Below are positions 58,550 through 64,000 of a DNA stretch of 64,000 nt, in pieces; position 1 is the stretch's first letter, and each line of letters starts with the position of its first letter. The notes beneath the pieces were generated by a model. That model had not been told where the DNA came from, made no database searches, and worked only from the letters and a program-made list of their open reading frames with translations. The translations under genes and the position numbers were made by a program. This DNA comes from Streptomyces scopuliridis RB72 (GTDB taxonomy: Bacteria; Actinomycetota; Actinomycetes; Streptomycetales; Streptomycetaceae), in the NCBI RefSeq assembly GCF_000718095.1, contig NZ_JOEI01000016.1:124001-188000 (forward strand), written 5' to 3'.

Positions 58550-60700
58550 GTGGATTCAGCACCGGGGGGAAACCACAAGAACACCATCGGCGGGGCGGCC
58601 CAGATTCACGGACCCGCGATCCAGGCACGCGACGTGCACGGCGGAATTCACGTGCACGAGGCGGCAGCCGGCGCGATGCTGCCGGCCCCTCGTCAGCTTC
58701 TTTCTGTGCCAGTTCACTTCACCAACCGGCGCGACGACATGGCGGCTCTGGACGGGCTGTTCGCGAACGCCGGAACAACCGGCTCCGCGCTGCCGCTGAT
58801 CGTGGTCAGCGGCAGCGCGGGGGTCGGCAAGACCACCTTGGTGTCCAAGTGGCTGCGCACGCTCGGCTCCGAGTTCCCGGACGGTCATCTTTATGTCGAC
58901 CTGCGGGGGCACACGAGCGCCGGCCCGGCTGACCCGGCGGAGGCGCTTGGGCAGTTTCTGCGAGCGCTCGGCGCCGGCTCGGTGCCCGCGGATCTGGACG
59001 AGCTGTCATCCCTCTGGCGCTCCTACACGGCGGGTCTGCGGATCGCGGTGATGCTCGACAACGCGTTTACCGCTGCTCAGATTCGGCCCCTGCTGCCCGG
59101 TGGGCGGGGCAGTCTTGTCGTGGTGACCAGCCGCCGCACGCTGTCCGGACTCGGAATGGACGGGGCGAAGTTCCACCGGCTCCAGGCACTCGACCCGGAC
59201 GACGGCGTGGAACTGCTCACCCGCGGAATCGGCAAGGACCGAGTCGCGAACGAATTGCCCGCCGCTCGCAGGATCGTGGCACTGTGCGCCGGTCTCCCGC
59301 TCGCTGTCTGTCTCGTCTCAGCACGGCTGGCGTCCAGGCCCAGGCAACCTGTGGAGTCAATGGCCTGCGCACTCACCCCCGATGCAGACCGCCTGGACGC
59401 ACTTGAAATGGAAGGGGAGGCAACCGTGCGCAACGCCCTCGATGCGTCGTACGCGGTCCTGACGGCGGAGACCGCCCTCGTCTACCGAACACTCGGCTTA
59501 TTGCCGCTCCTCACCTTCGACGCCCTGACCGCTGCTGCGGCGTGCGCACAATCCGTGACTTGGGCGGAGCGATGTTTCGATGAGTTGATCGAGGCCAACC
59601 TCATGGAGGACACCGGCCCCGATACCTATCGGTTCCACGACCTCGTACGAGTCCACGCCCGTGATCGCGCGACCGCGGATGACACGGACCGGGCACGAGG
59701 GAAGAGCCTGCGAAGGACCTGCGACTGGTACTTGCAGACCGCGACCGCAGCACAGGCACGGCTGACCTCGGCCCAGTTCACCCTGCCCCGAACATACGCC
59801 CACCCATCCGATCTGCCCGCCCCCTTCACCGACGACGTCAGTGCTCTCGCCTGGCTGGATGCCCAACGGCTGAACCTCATGGCCATGGTGAAGACCGCCG
59901 CCCGCAGCGGCTGGCACGCAACGGCGTGGCAACTCGTCGACGCCCTGTGGCCGCTGTTCCTGCGACTGCGCCACTACAACCTGTGGTTCGAGGCCCACGA
60001 GATCGGCCTAGACGCTGCCAGACACGACGGCAACGGAGAAGCAGAGCGCCAAATGCTCAACTCAGGAGCGATCGGACTGAGCGCCGCCCGCCGTTTGAGC
60101 GACGCCACCGTCTGGTACGGGCTCTCACTCGAAGCCGCTCGCGAAGCGGGCGATGCACGCGATGAAGGACAAGCGCTGCTGGGCCTCGGCACCTGCCACC
60201 GGGAAGCCGGGGAACTGACCGATGCCGTGCCGTATCTGAACCGGGCCATCACGGTGTGGGAAGACTGCGGCTATCCGCGAGGTGCCGCACTGGCCCGGAT
60301 CGTTCTCGGCGAGATCGAACTCGTCAGGAACAATCCGAACGTTGCCGTCGCATACTTCACACGGGCCCATGACGCTCTGGTATCCGTGAACGATCCGCAC
60401 GACGCGGCGCGCTCCCTCGCCTTCCTGGGCCACGCCCGAGCGCAGAAAGCCGAGTACACCGCGGGCACGGCTCAGATGGAGGAGGCACTCGCGGTGTTCA
60501 CCACCACCGGGGCCAAGCATTGGCAGGCTCGCACCCTGGAAATGCTCGGCCGCAGCGCCCTGAAGCACGGCGATAACGCGGCCGCCGAGGGCTTCCGCGC
60601 CCAAGCGCTTGCCCTGTACGAGATCACCAGCCCAGCCGACGCCCGCAGACTCAGCAAACCCGCGGACCAGCCGGATGGCCGCCCCCCGCAACAGCACTAA
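58550..60700 (+). CDS. NLR-type STAND receptor (NB-ARC-TPR) with N-terminal amyloid-like motif
   Basis: 716 residues. Residues 11-36 form a short motif, NTIGGAAQIHGPAIQ...HGGIHVH, of the kind described as bacterial amyloid signalling sequences at NLR N-termini. Then an NB-ARC ATPase: P-loop GSAGVGKT (88-95), IAVMLDNAF (Walker B), VVTSRR (sensor), CAGLPLAV, and an FHDLVRVHARD helix. From about residue 400 on are helical/TPR repeats (LGTCHREAGELTDAVPYLNRAITVWED). The same motif ends the small BELL protein at 62963. TTA at 59498-59500 (codon 317). GTG start at 58550 after GGCGGGGG. Probable sensor of an immunity/cell-death pair. Confidence 0.88.
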   Translation: MDSAPGGNHKNTIGGAAQIHGPAIQARDVHGGIHVHEAAAGAMLPAPRQLLSVPVHFTNRRDDMAALDGLFANAGTTGSALPLIVVSGSAGVGKTTLVSKWLRTLGSEFPDGHLYVDLRGHTSAGPADPAEALGQFLRALGAGSVPADLDELSSLWRSYTAGLRIAVMLDNAFTAAQIRPLLPGGRGSLVVVTSRRTLSGLGMDGAKFHRLQALDPDDGVELLTRGIGKDRVANELPAARRIVALCAGLPLAVCLVSARLASRPRQPVESMACALTPDADRLDALEMEGEATVRNALDASYAVLTAETALVYRTLGLLPLLTFDALTAAAACAQSVTWAERCFDELIEANLMEDTGPDTYRFHDLVRVHARDRATADDTDRARGKSLRRTCDWYLQTATAAQARLTSAQFTLPRTYAHPSDLPAPFTDDVSALAWLDAQRLNLMAMVKTAARSGWHATAWQLVDALWPLFLRLRHYNLWFEAHEIGLDAARHDGNGEAERQMLNSGAIGLSAARRLSDATVWYGLSLEAAREAGDARDEGQALLGLGTCHREAGELTDAVPYLNRAITVWEDCGYPRGAALARIVLGEIELVRNNPNVAVAYFTRAHDALVSVNDPHDAARSLAFLGHARAQKAEYTAGTAQMEEALAVFTTTGAKHWQARTLEMLGRSALKHGDNAAAEGFRAQALALYEITSPADARRLSKPADQPDGRPPQQH

Positions 60701-61232
60701 CCTGTGGCCGGCATACGACCAAGGAGCACTCGTCAGTGGCGGATGCCAACTCTCGCAGCGAGCGGCCCGACACCAGCCATCCGTGCAGGCAGGACGGCAG
60801 CAGCCACTGCTCGGGCGGTATTTTGCCCGGCACCATGGCGATGCGCAGGTCCCCGCCCCCGAGAGCCGCCCAACCACCGCAGAGCAGAGGCACCGCGGCG
60901 AGACGGCAACCGGCATGGGCGGAGGCGATTCCGGTCAACCACCGCCCCGCGCCGTCAACCGATCGGGGATGGCTGCTGTACAGCACATCGGCACAGTCAA
61001 GCCATCGTCGTTCCCGGCAGGCGTCGGCGTCCACGGCGAAATGCTCGTCCAGGACAGGCCCCCCTCGGGGATCCGCAAGACCGGCGCGGGCCACGAGGAC
61101 GCAGTTGCCGGAGGGCACGCTGACGGTCAGAGACCGTGTCGGTCCCGGCATGGAGCGGACATCCAGCGGCGAGGTCCAGGCACCCGGCGAGGAACTGGTC
61201 TCACACAGTTCGACGGTGACATAGTGCCTCAT
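60651..61232 (-). CDS. hypothetical protein, second gene of GT-B-like cassette
   Basis: A 193-residue protein starting MRHYVTVELCETSSSPGAWTSPLDVRSM; beta-rich, no recognised domain (SLTVSVPSGNCVLVARAG, RRWLDCADVLYSS, LRIAMVPGKIPPEQW). Its ATG overlaps the stop of the upstream gene (ATGA), so it is translated with it; its 3' end overlaps the NLR gene's 3' end by about 50 bp in the opposite direction. Common as a partner of the preceding gene in Streptomyces; function unknown. Confidence 0.6.
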   Translation of the reverse strand: MRHYVTVELCETSSSPGAWTSPLDVRSMPGPTRSLTVSVPSGNCVLVARAGLADPRGGPVLDEHFAVDADACRERRWLDCADVLYSSHPRSVDGAGRWLTGIASAHAGCRLAAVPLLCGGWAALGGGDLRIAMVPGKIPPEQWLLPSCLHGWLVSGRSLRELASATDECSLVVCRPQVSAVAGGGHPAGPRVC

Positions 61233-62455
61233 GCCGATACCTCCCCTTGCCCGTTCGCCCAGCTTCCCAGCGCTGGCGGCTCCGGCAGTGGAACGGTCAC
61301 CGGTTCATAGGCAGGCTGGCCCAGCCCCAGCACCCGATACATCAACCGCCGCATATTGCGGCCGAAGTGCCCCGGTTCGGACGTGATACTCGATGCGATG
61401 GCCACATACTCATCCCGGCGGTACTCGGCCCTGGCATAGTGCAGCTGGTCGACGAGTGGATGGGACGGGGAGAGCACTGGAGCGACGACAGCAAGCGTGG
61501 CAGCAGGGGAAGACGGGTTGATCTCCTGCTCCGGCGAACTGGCCAGCAGGATCGGGGCTCCGGTGAGCGTTCCATACAGCGTGACCGAGCCGTGGTCGCC
61601 AATGATCCAGTCCGCGGCGATCAAGACACTGCGCCAGTCCCCTTCGGGCGGCACAAGGCCGATCCCCCTCTGACTGCACTGTGCCAGCCATGCCTTGACC
61701 TGCCACGCACCATGCTTCGACCATACATTCGGATGCGCGAGGACGGCCGTACGGTACTGCTCTGGAGGCAATTCGCCCATCAGACGGGGCAGCAGCATAT
61801 CGAACCGCGCGAAGGACGAGTGGGGCCCCCAAGTCGAGACGGCGACGACCAGCTTTTGCTTCTCCGCGAGCCCCAGAGCCCGACGGTACGCGGCGCGAAG
61901 GGGCAGGCTCGCCGTGATCCGGTCGTGTACCGGATCGCCGACGACGTGTGCGACGGAAAGTACTTCTGGGCAGTGGTGTGCCAACTCGCGCAATTCAGCA
62001 CGGTGCGGCAGTACCACTGCGGCTGGCAGTTTCCCGCCTGGGATGAGGTCCCGCTTCCGCATTCCTGCGATACCGGCGTCTGACACTCCGGTGATGCGTT
62101 TGAGGTACGCGGCGCCGTGCGGAAGTGTGATCAGTGGTGCGTCCAGTCGCTCCACACCGCCCGGCCCCGCTGCCAGGGCGAGGTCGAACCTCGTATTAGT
62201 GGCTTCCTCCCACGACAGCACCGGGCTACCGAGCCGTGCGAGGAACTGAGGCACTTCGTCACCGAAGACGTGCGGCGGCATCGTGAATACCACCTGCAGC
62301 CGGAAGTCGGCTTCCAGCAGCGATAGGACATTCAGCAAACGCTTAACGTATGTGACGGTGTGGACCACGGCCAACACCTTCTTGCATCCGACCAGCGTCA
62401 GCCACTGGCGTGCCTCGGCTCCCGGCGGTCCTGCGGTCGCACTCAATGCCGACAT
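61229..62455 (-). CDS. GT-B-fold, CDP-glycerol-transferase-like protein
   Basis: 408 residues. VLAVVHTVTYVKRLLNVLSLLE is an N-terminal Rossmann half, HGAAYLKRITG and VVAVSTWGPHSSF lie in the nucleotide-sugar cleft region, and IIGDHGSVTLYGTLTGAPILLAS resembles the HxGS/TDYSS motif of CDP-glycerol glycerophosphotransferases and UDP-GlcNAc epimerases. Streptomyces homologues are often labelled 'translation initiation factor 2', without evidence. ATG 62455 follows AGGGGGA. Transcribed toward the NLR gene; role in the island unknown. Confidence 0.6.
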   Translation of the reverse strand: MSALSATAGPPGAEARQWLTLVGCKKVLAVVHTVTYVKRLLNVLSLLEADFRLQVVFTMPPHVFGDEVPQFLARLGSPVLSWEEATNTRFDLALAAGPGGVERLDAPLITLPHGAAYLKRITGVSDAGIAGMRKRDLIPGGKLPAAVVLPHRAELRELAHHCPEVLSVAHVVGDPVHDRITASLPLRAAYRRALGLAEKQKLVVAVSTWGPHSSFARFDMLLPRLMGELPPEQYRTAVLAHPNVWSKHGAWQVKAWLAQCSQRGIGLVPPEGDWRSVLIAADWIIGDHGSVTLYGTLTGAPILLASSPEQEINPSSPAATLAVVAPVLSPSHPLVDQLHYARAEYRRDEYVAIASSITSEPGHFGRNMRRLMYRVLGLGQPAYEPVTVPLPEPPALGSWANGQGEVSA

Positions 62456-62962
62456 GATGTCCCCCTGTTGTCTGCTCTGTGGGTCCCCGAACTTCTCTCT
62501 GCTGCGAGATTCCCGGCCCGACAGACGGAAGCCCTGCGCACCCCTTGCAGAAACCTTGCCGTTGTCTGCGAGGAGCGGGACTGCCGGCGCGGGGACTTCC
62601 TGGGCAAGGCGCTGGTGTCCACGAACTGAGGTTCACCTCGCAGCGGGGAGTCCGTGACAGCAGGGGACGGTGGTTGTCATGGCGGAGAAGCGTCGGAAGG
62701 GACGCCTTGATCGCCCGGCTGATGGCGGAGAACGCGGCTCTGAAGAAGGAGAACAAGGGAGCTGGGGGCAGGTTCTGCAAGTGGTGCGATCGCCAACCCC
62801 GCCGGAGCATGCTGGTGATCCTTATTGGTCCGACGTCAGAGGGGCACGGTTCGACCGACGCCGACAGCTTGGCACGCGGCACAGCGGTATTCCTGCGCGC
62901 AGGCGGCGATACGTCTACTGTGGCTATTGTCGGGCGACTGGAATTAACCCCAAGGACCCTAA
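62456..62962. other. intergenic region between GT-B cassette and BELL gene
   Basis: Divergent gap. A plus-strand stretch with LIARLMAENAALKKENK (about 62700-62760) looks like a leucine-zipper remnant but has no proper start or family. Promoters of both genes must lie here; none is clear. Confidence 0.4.
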
Positions 62963-63373
62963 ATGGAAGTCGAGTTGGCGGCACTGGCGACGTCGGGAGC
63001 TACTACGGTGGTCGCTCTGATGGCGACCGAAGGTTGGAATGCGGTGAGGTCGCGGGTCGCCGCGCTGCTGCAGCGAGGCAGCCGGGCGCAAGAGGACCCG
63101 AATCGAGTCGAGGGTGAACTGGAGCTGGAACGCCGTGAGGTGGCGGACCGGGACGGGGACGACGCGGCGGTGATCGCCGACCTTGAGGCGGTCTGGAGGA
63201 TCCGGTTGCGTCAGCTGCTTCGCGAGGACCCCTCCGCATCGGCCGCGCTCCGGGAACTGATCGCGGAGAACAGTCCCGCTCGGGGCGCAGTCCATAACAC
63301 CATCAGCGGCGGAGGGTTCCAACAGGGGGTCATCCAGACGGGAAGCATTCACGGGGATGTGCATCTGGGGTGA
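62963..63373 (+). CDS. BELL-type small protein with C-terminal amyloid-like motif (putative cell-death effector)
   Basis: 136 residues. The N-terminus LAALATSGATTVVALMATEGWNAVRSRVAALL is a hydrophobic helix followed by the TEGW-x3-R-x2-V-x2-L pattern of the common Streptomyces BELL (HeLo-like) proteins; a charged coiled coil follows (residues 45-100). The last 25 residues carry NTISGGGFQQGVIQTGSIHG..VHLG, matching the N-terminal motif of the NLR at 58550. In published NLR-BELL pairs the receptor motif is thought to template amyloid folding of this tail, releasing the N-terminal domain to attack the membrane. ATG at 62963. Confidence 0.8.
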   Translation: MEVELAALATSGATTVVALMATEGWNAVRSRVAALLQRGSRAQEDPNRVEGELELERREVADRDGDDAAVIADLEAVWRIRLRQLLREDPSASAALRELIAENSPARGAVHNTISGGGFQQGVIQTGSIHGDVHLG

Positions 63374-63484
63374 CGCGGTCAGGCGGATGCCGTCCTGCTG
63401 TGTGTCAGCACCGTCAGTGAACTCGGCAGCGCCAGGCGTCGATCTCGCAGAACTGGTGAAAGGCCGCACCAGTCGAGTGTTGGG

Positions 63485-63554
63485 CAGCCGCAGCCGCAGC
63501 CGCAGCCGCAGCCGCAGCCGCAGCCGCAGCCGCAGCCGCAGCCGCAGCCGCAGC
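63485..63554 (+). repeat. CAGCCG hexanucleotide microsatellite
   Basis: Eleven perfect copies of CAGCCG (63485-63550) plus a partial one, between the BELL gene and the right-end block of island 2. Codon-sized in-frame readings give poly-Ala or Ser-Arg, but no supported gene covers it. Confidence 0.92.
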
Positions 63555-63563
63555 GGCATGGGG

Positions 63564-63591
63564 CAACCTGTTGAACGTGCTCTGATCAGGC
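63564..63591 (+). repeat. conserved right-end block, island 2
   Basis: Counterpart of 51032-51059 (one mismatch in 28), 53 bp before attachment copy 3. Confidence 0.8.
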
Positions 63592-63644
63592 GCAAGGCCA
63601 CCACGCGGCATGGTGAATCACCATGCGGCATGATCGCTCATGGT

Positions 63645-63687
63645 CTCGTAATGCGTAGGTCTCGGGTTCGAATCCCGAAGGCGGCTC
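63645..63687 (+). repeat. attachment-site core, copy 3 (attR of island 2)
   Basis: 43 bp identical to the tRNA-Thr 3' end; marks the return to chromosomal sequence. Confidence 0.93.
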
Positions 63688-63694
63688 TGTGGAA

Positions 63695-63729
63695 GCCCCA
63701 GGACTCACTCGCCGTGACCTGGGGCTTTT
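63695..63729 (+). terminator. chromosomal tRNA-Thr terminator (displaced)
   Basis: GCCCCAGG / CCTGGGGC stem with a 15-base loop and TTTT tail. It is probably the original terminator of tRNA-Thr, now 24 kb away because of the insertions. Confidence 0.6.
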
Positions 63730-63810
63730 GCTTTGCCGGTGATCGCGGATGGTGTGGTGGTCGGCCGGGTATGGCGGGTGGGTCCGGCCGACCACCACTG
63801 GGCTATCCAC

Positions 63811-64000
63811 TTACCAGCGGTTGGCCAGGGTGCGTTTTGGGGTCTTCGTTGGTGTGGTGGTGCCGCCTGTGATCACGAAGGTGGAGCCCGGTTGGGTGAC
63901 TATGTTGCCGTCCGTTGAGTTCGTGATGGTCACGTTGGTCAGGGTCGCGTCGCCGCGGGCGCCGCTCATGGCGAGGATGCCGGCGCCGTTGTTGGATTTG
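63811..64000 (-). CDS. beta-helix protein (pectate-lyase-like), C-terminal end
   Basis: The final 62 codons, ending KSNNGAGILAMSGARGDATLTNVTITNSTDGN... ...TPTKTPKRTLANRW. Repeating short Asn/Thr-rich strands (ATLTNVTITNST) suggest a right-handed beta-helix, as in secreted pectate lyases; the gene continues beyond the window. The stop is TAA at 63811-63813. Confidence 0.6.
   Translation of the reverse strand, partial: KSNNGAGILAMSGARGDATLTNVTITNSTDGNIVTQPGSTFVITGGTTTPTKTPKRTLANRW

Noticed and set aside
62680..62760. Leucine-zipper-like LIARLMAENAALKKENK, possible transposase OrfA remnant
   Set aside because: No initiation signal, no HTH, no second ORF or inverted repeats; too little to call a mobile element.
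63414..63611. Poly-alanine protein over the CAGCCG repeat
   Set aside because: The ORF exists only because the hexamer lacks stops in every frame.

Overview
The window is a stretch of Streptomyces (or very close relative) chromosome. The evidence is very high GC with strong third-position GC bias, frequent GTG/TTG starts, BldG with its partner anti-sigma factor, rare TTA (bldA) codons, and a gene order matching the conserved actinobacterial NUDIX-marP-acs / ssd-tad / helicase / topA-holB block (mirrored in Mycobacterium tuberculosis around Rv3672c-Rv3644c, from memory).

Core chromosome, 1-39.5 kb. In order: 3' end of a NUDIX hydrolase, MarP protease, epoxide-hydrolase-like protein, holin-superfamily membrane protein, NhaA, acetyl-CoA synthetase, a SulP transporter fused to carbonic anhydrase, a deacetylase-like lipoprotein, a CooC/MinD-type ATPase divergent from a Fic-like protein, a HAD phosphatase, and a compact ssd-tadABC-pilin-TadE-TadE-like operon. 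These are followed by a convergent MrfA/YprA-type helicase, bldG plus anti-sigma factor, hppA, a lipoprotein, a methyltransferase, a small membrane protein, topA, an MFS-thymidylate kinase fusion, holB, a secreted tripeptidyl-aminopeptidase-like lipoprotein and tRNA-Thr(CGT).

Accessory region, 39.5-63.7 kb. The last 43 bp of tRNA-Thr are repeated exactly at 51113 and 63645, so two islands (about 11.6 and 12.5 kb) sit in tandem at one tRNA. I find no integrase, excisionase, replication or transfer gene in either, so they look like cis-mobilisable or decayed elements. Island 1 carries small hypothetical operons, a TOTE-type primase-helicase with an Lsr2-like tail, a frameshifted XPB/Ssl2-N-domain gene, a VapBC pair and a UvrD-like helicase. 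Island 2 carries a DUF3800 nuclease-like protein plus a large unknown protein, a tiny secreted peptide, an AfsR/SARP-type regulator, and a divergent NB-ARC/TPR receptor with an N-terminal amyloid-like motif. It also has a GT-B-like two-gene cassette and a BELL-type small protein whose C-terminus carries a matching motif. The last pair reads as a bacterial NLR-BELL amyloid-signalling (probable immunity / cell-death) system and is the most interesting content.

Beyond 63.7 kb the ordinary chromosome resumes with the 3' end of a beta-helix (pectate-lyase-like) gene on the minus strand.
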